Assembly: GCF_004366735.1 (NCBI RefSeq)
Contig: NZ_SOQX01000002.1
Location: 186,001-250,000 of the forward strand
Direction of reading: 5' to 3'
Length of the DNA stretch: 64,000 nucleotides
Source: Thiohalophilus thiocyanatoxydans
GTDB taxonomy: Bacteria > Pseudomonadota > Gammaproteobacteria > UBA6429 > Thiohalophilaceae
Below, in pieces: positions 46,417-54,001 of this stretch. Numbering within the stretch: the stretch's first letter is position 1; each line of letters starts with the position of its first letter. The position numbers were made by a program, and so were the translations under genes. The notes under the pieces were generated by a model, which made no database searches, was not told the DNA's origin, and worked only from the letters and a program-made list of their open reading frames with translations.

Positions 46417-47082
46417 TTATGCGCGGGTCCGTTCGCGGATTTCGTCCAGGCTCTTGCAGTCGATGCAGAGTGTGGCGGTGGGGCGGGCTTCGAGGCGGCG
46501 CACGCCGATTTCGATACCGCACTCTTCACAGTAACCGTATTCACCGTTTTCCAGGTTGACCAGCGACTCGTCGATTTTCTTGATCAGCTTGCGTTCACGG
46601 TCCCGGGTGCGCAGTTCCATGGTGAAATCCGATTCCTGGCTGGCGCGATCGTTGGGATCCGGGAAGTTGGCGGCCTCGTCCTGCATGTGATGGACGGTGC
46701 GATCCACCTCTTCCATCAGCTCGCGCTTCCAGTTTTGCAAGATTTCACGGAAGTGCTGCGACATCGGCTCGTTCATGTACTCCTCGCCCTTCTTCATTTG
46801 ATAGGGCGTGATTTCACCGGCGTGTTCAGTGACCGATTTGCGCGCAGCCTTCTTTTTCGCGGTTTTCTTCGCGGTTTTCTTCGCAGTCTTTTTGGCAGTG
46901 GGCTTTTTCTTGGCTACCGCCTTTTTACTGGTCGTTGACTTCTTCGCCGCGGTCTTCTTTTTGGCCGCGGGTTTCTTTTTCGCCGTGGATTTTTTCGCGG
47001 CGGGCTTTTTCTTGGTGGTCTTCTTCTTCGCCGTCGCTTTCTTGGCGGTTTTCTTCTTCGCGGTCTTTTTCTTTGCGGCCAT
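46417..47082 (-). CDS. dksA: DksA with N-terminal histone H1-like Lys/Ala tail
   Basis: The C-terminal 131 residues (91-221) are a full DksA: the coil tip DPNDRA with Asp142 and Asp145, RDRERKLIKKI, and the C4 zinc finger CEEC/CIDC (Cys185, 188, 206, 209) followed by RRLEARPTATL. DksA enters the RNA polymerase secondary channel and works with ppGpp. Residues 2-90 are a lysine/alanine/threonine-rich tail of KKTAKK and KKKPAAKK repeats, like bacterial histone H1-like proteins, which E. coli DksA (151 aa) lacks. The start ATG 47082 begins exactly at the tail. The tail could bind DNA or RNA. Confidence 0.92.
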   Translation of the reverse strand: MAAKKKTAKKKTAKKATAKKKTTKKKPAAKKSTAKKKPAAKKKTAAKKSTTSKKAVAKKKPTAKKTAKKTAKKTAKKKAARKSVTEHAGEITPYQMKKGEEYMNEPMSQHFREILQNWKRELMEEVDRTVHHMQDEAANFPDPNDRASQESDFTMELRTRDRERKLIKKIDESLVNLENGEYGYCEECGIEIGVRRLEARPTATLCIDCKSLDEIRERTRA

Positions 47083-47316
47083 GTGCAATTGTCTCCCTGG
47101 CGACACTCTTGCGTAAAAATAACGCGCTTTTCTACCAGAATCCGTCCGGGGGTGCAATAAAAGCGGCGTCCCCTGGCGCTGTTTTTTTTGAGGGGGCGCT
47201 CAGGGGGTATTTAACCGCATGAAATTCATGGAAATATGCCGGTCCTGACAGGTGGCAAACGCGCCGCTTTCAGGTAAGCTGGCGCGCTTTTGAGGCAGCG
47301 CAAAGAGTGAAAAACG

Positions 47317-48087
47317 ATGGCGGAACTGGCAGCACTGTTATTTGATGTGGACGGCACCCTGTCGAACACCGAGCGGGACGGCCACCGGGTGGCCTTCAAC
47401 CGGGCCTTCGCCGAGGCCGGGCTCGACTGGGAATGGGATGTGGCCACCTACGGGGCGCTTTTGAGCATCACCGGCGGCAAGGAGCGGATGCGCCATTATC
47501 TTGAGCAGTATCAGCCGGCGGCAACGTTGCCCGGCGATCCCACCGAGTGGATTGCCGAGCTGCACCAGGCCAAGACCCGGCACTACGAGACCTTGCTGGG
47601 CGAGGGCGGCATTCCGCTGCGCCCGGGGGTCGAGCGGTTATTGCGCGAGGCGCGCGAGGCCGGTTACCGGCTGGCCATCGCCACCACCACCACCCCGGCC
47701 AATGTGACGGCCCTGCTGGAGAACGCCGTGGGGCCCGATGCGCTGCAGTGGTTCGAGGTGATCGCCGCCGGCGACGTGGTGCCGGCAAAAAAACCGGCGC
47801 CCGATATTTATGAGTACGCCATGGCGAAAATGGGGCTCGAGCCCGCCCGGTGCATCGCCTTCGAGGACTCGCACAACGGTATCCTGGCGAGCAAGGGCGC
47901 CGGGCTCAAGACGATCATTACGGTCAACGACTATACCCGGGACCACGACTTCGACAATGCGGAGCTGGTGCTGGACAGTTTCGGCGAGCCGCAGCAGCCG
48001 TTTCGGGTGCTGTCCGGATCGTCGTCGGTCATCGATGGGGCCCGGTATCTGGATATGGCGCTGGTCAAACGGGTGCATGCCGGCTAA
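47317..48087 (+). CDS. CbbY-type HAD sugar phosphatase
   Basis: The 256-aa protein has the HAD nucleophile motif FDVDGTLSNTERDGH (Asp10, Asp12), a helical cap, motif II TTTTPANV, and motif III/IV KKPAPDIYEYAM and AFEDSHNGILASKGAG. The sequence resembles CbbY, a xylulose-1,5-bisphosphate phosphatase that removes a Rubisco inhibitor. This would fit an autotroph with the Calvin cycle, although no Rubisco gene lies in this window. A strong ribosome site is not evident; ATG 47317 gives the usual N-terminus. Confidence 0.85.
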   Translation: MAELAALLFDVDGTLSNTERDGHRVAFNRAFAEAGLDWEWDVATYGALLSITGGKERMRHYLEQYQPAATLPGDPTEWIAELHQAKTRHYETLLGEGGIPLRPGVERLLREAREAGYRLAIATTTTPANVTALLENAVGPDALQWFEVIAAGDVVPAKKPAPDIYEYAMAKMGLEPARCIAFEDSHNGILASKGAGLKTIITVNDYTRDHDFDNAELVLDSFGEPQQPFRVLSGSSSVIDGARYLDMALVKRVHAG

Positions 48088-48257
48088 CGCGGTAATGCGA
48101 TAACCACCGGACTCCCCGGGTTCAGGTGTTGTGTCGCGACCGGTTCGCTACCGGTTCAGTGTCTCCGGTCTCTTCGGTGGTGGCTTTTTCACCGCCGGTA
48201 GCCTTCGATAGCGCGCACAGGGTTTCTCTGTCCCGGTGACAGGGTTACAGTTCAGGT

Positions 48258-49427
48258 ATGTCTGAGACGCCATCCCGTCGAATCGATCGTATCCAGCCTT
48301 TTCGGGTGATGGCTCTGCTGGCCGAGGCCCGCGAGCTGGAGCAACAGGGCCGGGATATCGTGCACATGGAGATCGGCGAGCCCGACTTTCCCACCCCGCC
48401 GCCGGTGGTCGAGGCGGCTACCCGGGCGATCGCCGACGGTAAGGTGCATTATACGCCAGCGGTGGGGCTGTCGGCCCTGCGCGAGGCGATCGCCGGGTTT
48501 TATCAGGACCGCTATGGCGTGTCGGTGCCGGCACAGCGGATCGTGGTCACACCGGGGGCATCCGGGGCGCTGCTGCTGGCCCTCGGGGTGTTGCTGGAAC
48601 CGGGGCAGGGCGTGATGCTGGCCGATCCCGGTTATCCCTGCAACCGCAACTTTGCCCATTTTCTCGATGCCCGCGTGCAGCCGGTGCCGGTGCAGGCCGA
48701 CACCGGCTATCAGCTGAGCCTGGCACTGGTACAACAGCACTGGCAGGCCGACACCCGGGTGGTGATGCTCGCCTCGCCGGCCAACCCCACCGGGACCCTG
48801 ATTCCGTCCGCCGAGCTTGAGGCAATCATCGACTGGGTCGAGCGCCAGGGGGGCACGGTCATCGTCGATGAGATCTATCACGGTCTGATCTATGGCGAGA
48901 GCCCGCCGACCGCGCTGGGTTGCAGTGAGCGGGTGATTGTGATCAACAGCTTCTCCAAATATTTTGGCATGACCGGGTGGCGCATCGGCTGGCTGGTAGC
49001 CCCGGGCGAACTGATTCCGGGAATCGACAAACTGGCGCAGAATCTGTTTCTCTCCGCCTCGACCCCGGCCCAGCATGCGGCGCTGGCGGCGTTCGAGCCG
49101 CAGACGCTCGATATTCTCGAGCAGCGACGCGAGGCGTTCGAACAGCGCCGTGATTTTCTACTGCCTGCACTGCGCGAGATCGGTTTCGATATCAAGGTCG
49201 AGCCGCAGGGCGCGTTTTATCTGTATGCCGATTGCCGCCGGTTTACCGACGACAGCTTCGCCTTCGCACAAGCTCTGTTGCAGGAGATCGGCGTGGCGAT
49301 CACGCCGGGCAACGATTTTGGCGATAACCAGCCGCAACGGCATGTCCGTTTTGCCTACACGACCTCGCTGGCGCGACTGCAAGAGGGTGTGCGCCGCTTG
49401 CAACAACGGCTGGCTCCCGATGGCTGA
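48258..49427 (+). CDS. Class I/II pyridoxal-phosphate aminotransferase
   Basis: The 389-aa protein is a fold-type I aminotransferase: MEIGEPDFPTPP at the N-terminus, SPANPTGT with Asn176, VIVDEIYHGL with Asp204, and SFSKYFGMTGWRIGW with the PLP Lys234. It belongs with the aspartate/aromatic aminotransferase-like group; the amino-acid specificity cannot be set from sequence. It overlaps the following membrane protein gene by 8 bases. Confidence 0.88.
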   Translation: MSETPSRRIDRIQPFRVMALLAEARELEQQGRDIVHMEIGEPDFPTPPPVVEAATRAIADGKVHYTPAVGLSALREAIAGFYQDRYGVSVPAQRIVVTPGASGALLLALGVLLEPGQGVMLADPGYPCNRNFAHFLDARVQPVPVQADTGYQLSLALVQQHWQADTRVVMLASPANPTGTLIPSAELEAIIDWVERQGGTVIVDEIYHGLIYGESPPTALGCSERVIVINSFSKYFGMTGWRIGWLVAPGELIPGIDKLAQNLFLSASTPAQHAALAAFEPQTLDILEQRREAFEQRRDFLLPALREIGFDIKVEPQGAFYLYADCRRFTDDSFAFAQALLQEIGVAITPGNDFGDNQPQRHVRFAYTTSLARLQEGVRRLQQRLAPDG

Positions 49428-50124
49428 ATCGCCCCGGACAGATCCCGTGCAACCTCTGGGCAGTCAGCGCGCGACGCGGATTTACCGGCGCACGGTGATC
49501 GTTTTGCAGTTGATCATGGCCGTGGAACTGGTGCTGACCCTGTATAACGGTTTGTGGATCAATGCGTTTCTGGTGGCGGCGATTATCGGCATCACCCTGT
49601 CGCCGGCGATGCTCGGGCGTCATTTCCGTGTCACGGTACCGGCGGAATTCCAGTTGCTGGCGGTCCTGTTTGTGTTCGCTTCCCTGTTTCTGGGGGAGAT
49701 ACGCCGTTATTACGATCGCCTCTGGTGGTGGGATATTGCCCTGCACACCAGTTCGGGACTGTTGCTGGGACTGCTCGGCTTTTTGTTGATCTATGTGCTG
49801 AACCAGAACCGACGCATCGATCTGCATCTGCGTCCGGGGTTTATGGCACTGTTTGCCTTTCTGTTCGCCGTGACCGTCGGGGCCCTCTGGGAAATTTTTG
49901 AATTTTCCATGGATCACTTTGTCGGCACCAATATGCAAAAGCCGATGCTTGGTGATGATACGGGGCTGACCGACACCATGTGGGATTTGATCGTGGATAC
50001 CCTCGGGGCGTTGTTGATTAGTGTGTTCGGCTGGTGGTATATGAAGCGGGGGGAACGCTCCTTTATTGTCGACTGGATCGGCAAATTCACCGAACGTAAT
50101 CCGCGGCTGTTCCGGCAAAACTGA
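49420..50124 (+). CDS. YjdF/DUF2238-like membrane protein
   Basis: The 234-aa protein starts at ATG 49420, inside the end of the aminotransferase gene; the longer frame to 49075 is antisense-like filler. It has about six membrane helices with WWDIALHTSSGLLLGLLGFLL, FLFAVTVGALWEIFEFSMDHF and GLTDTMWDLIVDTLGALLIS. These acidic/aromatic blocks resemble the YjdF (DUF2238) family, whose function is unknown. It ends just before the leader of the antiporter operon, so read-through into that operon is possible. Confidence 0.7.
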   Translation: MAESPRTDPVQPLGSQRATRIYRRTVIVLQLIMAVELVLTLYNGLWINAFLVAAIIGITLSPAMLGRHFRVTVPAEFQLLAVLFVFASLFLGEIRRYYDRLWWWDIALHTSSGLLLGLLGFLLIYVLNQNRRIDLHLRPGFMALFAFLFAVTVGALWEIFEFSMDHFVGTNMQKPMLGDDTGLTDTMWDLIVDTLGALLISVFGWWYMKRGERSFIVDWIGKFTERNPRLFRQN

Positions 50125-50205
50125 CCTGCCGAAAGTCAGGCGCGAAGCAGCCGGCGAGTCTCACCCCGATCCGGTAACCGGGAAGGCAGGTCTGTATGGG
50201 AGAGG
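50121..50205 (+). promoter_or_regulatory. Structured leader RNA before the antiporter operon (candidate switch)
   Basis: GACCTGCC (50123-50130) is perfectly complementary to GGCAGGTC (50185-50192). It also overlaps CTGAC (50121-50125), which can pair locally with GTCAG (50135-50139), so two folds exclude each other. Inside are CCGG/CCGG (50151-50154, 50171-50174) and a GAAA element, and GGGAGAGG (50198-50205) is the ribosome site. No known riboswitch class is matched with certainty. Confidence 0.35.
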
Positions 50206-50208
50206 TCG

Positions 50209-50724
50209 ATGCGCCAATCGGCGGTTTATGAACAACCCCGCGCCCGGGTGATGACCCGGGTCAAACGCGTGCTGCTGTTTGCCCTGCTGTGGTGGCTGCT
50301 CACCGAGGGCAGGGCGGAGGCCTGGGGCATGGGGGCGGTACTGGTGGTGGCGGCGGCGTTGCTCAGCGTGTCACTGGCGCCCCCGGTGGCCTGGTCCTTG
50401 CCGGGCGCGTTGCGTTTTGTTCCCTATTTTATCTGGCGCTCCCTGGTCGGCGGCGTCGATGTCGCACGGCGTGCCCTGTCGCCCGCCCGGCCGTTGCAAC
50501 CCGCTGTCATTGAATACCCCCTGCGTTTGGCGTTGCCCCGATCCCGGTTGTTCATGGCCGGGGTGATCAGTCTGCTGCCGGGGACCCTGTGCACGGAGAT
50601 CGTGGACGACAAGCTGTGGGTGCATCTGCTGGATCGACGCGGCGATTTTCAACGCGATCTGGGGATTCTGGAACAGAAAGTGGCGGGGTTGTTCCGTGAT
50701 GAAAACCGACCTGAAGAGGGTTAG
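50209..50724 (+). CDS. mrpE: Mrp-type antiporter subunit E
   Basis: The 171-aa protein matches MrpE/MnhE: two to three N-terminal helices (VLLFALLWWLLTEG, GMGAVLVVAAALLSVSLAPP), then the conserved soluble part PYFIWRSLVGGVDVARRALSP, VIEYPLRLALPRSRLFMAGVISLLPGTLCTEIVDDKLWVHLLD. It is the first gene of a nine-gene operon. In Mrp complexes subunit E is needed for assembly and antiport. Ribosome site GGGAGAGG lies 4 bases before the ATG, next to the structured leader. Confidence 0.9.
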   Translation: MRQSAVYEQPRARVMTRVKRVLLFALLWWLLTEGRAEAWGMGAVLVVAAALLSVSLAPPVAWSLPGALRFVPYFIWRSLVGGVDVARRALSPARPLQPAVIEYPLRLALPRSRLFMAGVISLLPGTLCTEIVDDKLWVHLLDRRGDFQRDLGILEQKVAGLFRDENRPEEG

Positions 50725-50727
50725 CCG

Positions 50728-51006
50728 ATGACCCTGGTCTATCTTGGCGGCGCGCTGTTTTTGCTACTGACACTGGTGGCGGGGCTGTGGCGGGTATTGC
50801 GCGGGCCGACTGCCGCGGATCGCATGCTGGCGGCGCAACTGTTCGGCACCACGGCGGTGGCCTGTCTGTTGCTGCTGGCCGAGGCGGACCGTGCGCCGGC
50901 GTTGCGCGATGTGGCCCTGGTCTTTGCGCTGCTGGCGGTGGTGGCGGTGGTCACCTTTGTGCGCCGTAACTGGCGCGCCGCCGGGGAGGATCTTGATGCT
51001 GATTGA
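50728..51006 (+). CDS. mrpF: Mrp-type antiporter subunit F
   Basis: The 92-aa protein has three membrane helices and the MrpF signature VLRGPTAADRMLAAQLFGTTAVACLLLLA. F is a small subunit of the antiporter module, matching MbhB in the archaeal membrane hydrogenase. Starts 4 bases after mrpE and overlaps mrpG by 11 bases. Confidence 0.9.
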   Translation: MTLVYLGGALFLLLTLVAGLWRVLRGPTAADRMLAAQLFGTTAVACLLLLAEADRAPALRDVALVFALLAVVAVVTFVRRNWRAAGEDLDAD

Positions 51007-51289
51007 CGGGCTGAGCCTGCTCTTGCTGATCGCCGGGATGATCTTTTTTCTGGCCGGGACACTCGGTGTGTTGCGCTTTCCCGATGTGTATACCCGATTG
51101 CACGCCCTGACCAAGGCCGACAATGTCGGCCTTGGGTTGATCGTGGCGGCCCTCGCGCTGCAAGCCCCCGCCTGGGCGGTGGTCGGCAAACTGATACTGG
51201 TCTGGCTGCTGGTGCTGGTAGCCTCCACGCTGTCCTGTCATCTGGTCGCGCGCACCGCCCAACGCCGGGGAGTGACGCCGTGGCAATAG
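50996..51289 (+). CDS. mrpG: Mrp-type antiporter subunit G
   Basis: The 97-aa protein is a three-helix MrpG/MbhC-like subunit: GTLGVLRFPDVYTRLHALTKADNVGLGLIV is the hallmark stretch. ATG 50996 overlaps mrpF; the longer upstream frame is an artefact of the GC-rich mrpF sequence. Overlaps the next gene by 10 bases. In Mrp complexes E, F and G are needed for sodium/proton exchange. Confidence 0.9.
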   Translation: MLIDGLSLLLLIAGMIFFLAGTLGVLRFPDVYTRLHALTKADNVGLGLIVAALALQAPAWAVVGKLILVWLLVLVASTLSCHLVARTAQRRGVTPWQ

Positions 51290-51564
51290 CAACCCTGCTG
51301 GGCTGGGCGCTGGACGGGCTGCTGATGCTGGTGCTGCTGTGGCTGGCCTGGCGAGTGCTGGCCTGCAAGGGGTTGTTCAGGGCGGTGGTGCTGTTCATCG
51401 CCTTCGGGCTGGTACTGTCGCTGGTCTGGGTGCGGCTGGATGCGCCGGATGTGGCCCTGGCGGAGGCGGCGATCGGGGCGGGCCTGACCGGCGCGTTACT
51501 GCTCTCGACCCTGGCGCGGCTCGACGCCCTCGATGCGAAACAGGACGAGGATGCGTCGTCATGA
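51280..51564 (+). CDS. DUF4040/MbhD-type antiporter module subunit (MrpA C-terminal piece)
   Basis: The 94-aa protein has three membrane helices with FIAFGLVLSLVWVRLDAPDVALAEAAIGAGLTGALLL, the DUF4040 core that in classical Mrp operons is part of the C-terminal MrpA and in archaeal MBH is a separate gene (mbhD). The start is GTG at 51280, overlapping mrpG by 10 bases; its end overlaps the next gene by 4. Its being separate, together with the gene order, points to an MBH-like layout. Confidence 0.82.
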   Translation: MAIATLLGWALDGLLMLVLLWLAWRVLACKGLFRAVVLFIAFGLVLSLVWVRLDAPDVALAEAAIGAGLTGALLLSTLARLDALDAKQDEDASS

Positions 51565-52235
51565 CACCGCGCGGTGCAGCACCGTGGTTGCGGTTCAGTG
51601 TCGCACTGTTGCTGGTGGGGATGTTCGCGGCCCTGGCCTGGGTGCTGCTCGGCCTGCCGCCCCGCAGCGCCGGGCTGCAGCCGCAGGTGGCGGCGCAAAT
51701 GGCGGTCAGCGGTGTGGACCATCCGGTTACCGCCGTGCTGTTGAATTTCCGCGGTTATGACACCTTGCTGGAAATGGCGGTGCTGCTGCTGGCCTGCCTG
51801 GGTGTCTGGTCACTCTCCCCGGCCGTGCCCCCCACCGACGAGACGCCGGGCGCCATGCTGGCGGCGTTGCCGCGACAGCTGGTGCCGCTGATGGTATTGA
51901 TGGCCGGTTATCTGTTGTGGCGCGGGGCGACCGGCCCCGGCGGCGCCTTTCAGGCCGGGGCGGTGCTGGGCGCCGCCGGGGTGTTGCTGTTGCTGACTGG
52001 CTGGCGCCTGCCGGTGCGCTGGCAGGGATGGCGCCTGCGCCTGCTGCTGATCGCCGGGGTGGGGATGTTCGTGCTGGTGGCGCTGGCGGTGGTACCCGCC
52101 AGCGGCGTGCTGCTTGGCTACCCGCTGCCGGTCGCGGGCACGCTGATCCTGTTGATCGAGGCGCTGGCCGGCCTGAGCATCGGGGTCACCCTAATGGCGC
52201 TGTTTCTCGGCGGTGAACCTGGAGCGTCCCGATGA
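51561..52235 (+). CDS. mrpB: MbhE-MbhF-type fusion (MrpA C-terminal end plus MrpB)
   Basis: The 224-aa protein appears to be two pieces. Residues about 10-90 carry GVDHPVTAVLLNFRGYDTLLEMAVLL, the MbhE/MrpA C-terminal motif. Residues about 105-220 carry the MrpB/MnhB core LPRQLVPLMVLMAGYLLWRGATGPGGAFQAGAVLGAAGVLLL and a Gly-rich last helix. About six membrane helices in total. ATG 51561 overlaps the preceding stop; the end overlaps mrpC by 4 bases. A fused E-F arrangement is visible from the domains; its functional effect is unknown. Confidence 0.8.
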   Translation: MTPRGAAPWLRFSVALLLVGMFAALAWVLLGLPPRSAGLQPQVAAQMAVSGVDHPVTAVLLNFRGYDTLLEMAVLLLACLGVWSLSPAVPPTDETPGAMLAALPRQLVPLMVLMAGYLLWRGATGPGGAFQAGAVLGAAGVLLLLTGWRLPVRWQGWRLRLLLIAGVGMFVLVALAVVPASGVLLGYPLPVAGTLILLIEALAGLSIGVTLMALFLGGEPGASR

Positions 52236-52540
52236 GCGTCGCCGTGCTCTATGCGGTGACCGGCCTCGGGCTGTTCAGCCTGGGACTCTACGCCCTGATC
52301 GTGCGGGCCCATCTGCTGCGCAAAATTCTGGCGCTGAATATCATGGGCAGCGGGGTATTTCTGGTGCTGACCGCACTGGCCCGCCGGGCGCCGGACGGGC
52401 CGCCCGACCCGGTGCCCCACGCCATGGTGATCACCGGTATCGTGGTGGCGGTGGCGGCGACCGCGCTGGCGCTGGTGTTGCTGCGTCGGGTTGTCGAAAC
52501 CACCGGGCAGCCCCGTCTGCCGGATCCCGACAGCGAGTAA
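52232..52540 (+). CDS. mrpC: Mrp-type antiporter subunit C
   Basis: The 102-aa protein resembles MrpC and NuoK: three helices with LGLFSLGLYALIVRAHLLRKILALNIMGSGVFLVL, and HAMVITGIVVAVAATALALVLL near the C-terminus. NuoK-like subunits pack next to the antiporter subunits. Its start overlaps the preceding gene by ATGA, and the next gene follows after 6 bases. Confidence 0.9.
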   Translation: MSVAVLYAVTGLGLFSLGLYALIVRAHLLRKILALNIMGSGVFLVLTALARRAPDGPPDPVPHAMVITGIVVAVAATALALVLLRRVVETTGQPRLPDPDSE

Positions 52541-52546
52541 CCGCGC

Positions 52547-54001
52547 ATGGCTGCCGAGCATGTCAGTCTGTTGCCTGTGCTGCTGATTTTTTTGCCGCTC
52601 ATCGGCGCGCTGCTGAGCTTTGTTTTTCGTCGCCGGGCCGCCGGGCTCGGGATTGCCACCGCCGTCGCCGTGTTTGTTATTGCCATCGCGCTGGCATTCA
52701 GTTTGACCCGGCCGCAACGCTATCCCGTCGGCGGCTGGGGTGCGCCGCTGGGGATCGATCTGGTAGTGGACGGGCTGAGCCTGATCATGCTGCTGATGAG
52801 CGCCACGGTCGGGTTGGGGGTGAGCCTGTACGCCGGTGGCTATTTTCACGCCAGGCCGCAACTCGCCCGCGCATTCTGGCCGTTGTGGCTGGGCTTGTGG
52901 ACCGCGCTCAACGGGCTGTTTCTCGCCGCGGACATTTTCAATCTGTATGTCACCCTGGAGCTGCTCGGCCTGTCGGCGGTGGCGCTGGCGGCGCTGGGCG
53001 GCAGTGCCGCGGCCCTGGGCGGGGCGATGCGCTATCTGCTGGTCAGCCTGCTGGGATCGCTGCTCTATCTGCTGGGGGTGGCGTTGCTGTATCACGCCTT
53101 TGGCAGTGTCGATATCGCCTTGCTTGGCGAACGGGCGAGCGCGCAGCCGGTTACGCTGGCCGCGCTGGTGCTCATGACCGTTGGCCTGATACTCAAGACG
53201 GCGCTGTTTCCGTTTCATTTCTGGTTGCCACCGGCGCACGCCAGCGCCAGCTCGCCGGTCAGCGCCCTGTTGTCGGCGCTGGTGGTCAAGGCGTCTTTTT
53301 ATATATTGCTGCGTCTCTGGCTGGAAATTTTCGAACCCCTGAATCCGGGCCGGGGCGTGACGGAACTGCTGGGGCTGCTGGGGGCCCTGGCGGTGTTGTG
53401 GGGTTCGCTGCAGGCGCTGCGTCAGACCCGGCTCAAATTACTGATCGCCTATTCGACGGTGGCGCAACTGGGCTATCTGTTTCTTGGTTTTCCACTGGCG
53501 GCGGCGGTCGGCCCCGCGGCGTGGCAGGCGGTGATCTATCTGGCGCTCTCCCATGCCCTGGCCAAGGCGGCCCTGTTCATGGCGGCCGGCAATATTGTGC
53601 TGTTCGGCGGCCATGATCGCATCGCCGATCTGGATCGGGTGGTGCAGCGCCTGCCGCTGAGTCTGGCGGCGTTTGCGATTGCCGGGATCAGCCTCATGGG
53701 ACTGCCGCCCAGCGGCGGCTTTATCGGCAAGTGGCTGTTGCTGGAGGCGGCCATTGAAGCCGGCCAGTGGTGGTGGGTGGTGATCATTTTAATCGGCGGC
53801 ATGCTGGCGGCGGCCTATCTGTTCAAGGTGATCGGCTTTGCCTTTACCCGCGCGCCGGTGTCGCACGAGGCCAACGCGGTGCCGCCGGTGATGGAGTGGA
53901 CCGCACTGGTACTGGCCGTGGGGACGGTGTTGCTGGGGCTGTGGGTCAGCCCGCTACTGGCCTGGCTGGCAACGGGGAATCCGTTCGGGGTGGGGCCATG
54001 A
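52547..54001 (+). CDS. mrpD: Mrp-type antiporter subunit D (NuoL/M/N-like)
   Basis: The 484-aa protein has about 14 helices and the proton-channel family features: LYVTLELLGLSAVALAAL with a membrane Glu, the TM7/8 Lys region LILKTALFPFHFWLPPAHASASSPVSALLSALVVKASFYILLRL, and SHALAKAALFMAAGNI, GISLMGLPPSGGFIGKW. It is related to MrpD/MbhH. Such subunits move protons or sodium. First of three consecutive antiporter-like proteins in this operon. Its end overlaps the next gene by 4 bases. Confidence 0.9.
   Translation: MAAEHVSLLPVLLIFLPLIGALLSFVFRRRAAGLGIATAVAVFVIAIALAFSLTRPQRYPVGGWGAPLGIDLVVDGLSLIMLLMSATVGLGVSLYAGGYFHARPQLARAFWPLWLGLWTALNGLFLAADIFNLYVTLELLGLSAVALAALGGSAAALGGAMRYLLVSLLGSLLYLLGVALLYHAFGSVDIALLGERASAQPVTLAALVLMTVGLILKTALFPFHFWLPPAHASASSPVSALLSALVVKASFYILLRLWLEIFEPLNPGRGVTELLGLLGALAVLWGSLQALRQTRLKLLIAYSTVAQLGYLFLGFPLAAAVGPAAWQAVIYLALSHALAKAALFMAAGNIVLFGGHDRIADLDRVVQRLPLSLAAFAIAGISLMGLPPSGGFIGKWLLLEAAIEAGQWWWVVIILIGGMLAAAYLFKVIGFAFTRAPVSHEANAVPPVMEWTALVLAVGTVLLGLWVSPLLAWLATGNPFGVGP

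Noticed and set aside
46820-47082. Short tandem repeats of AAGAAG/CTTCTT type as a DNA repeat array
   Set aside because: They are simply the codons of the lysine-rich DksA tail.
50117-50191. Leader as a canonical c-di-GMP-I riboswitch
   Set aside because: GGCAAA, GAAA hairpin and CGCGAAGC..CCGG parts align, but the 3' half lacks the expected GGGTTACC strand and the 5' part lies in the preceding gene.
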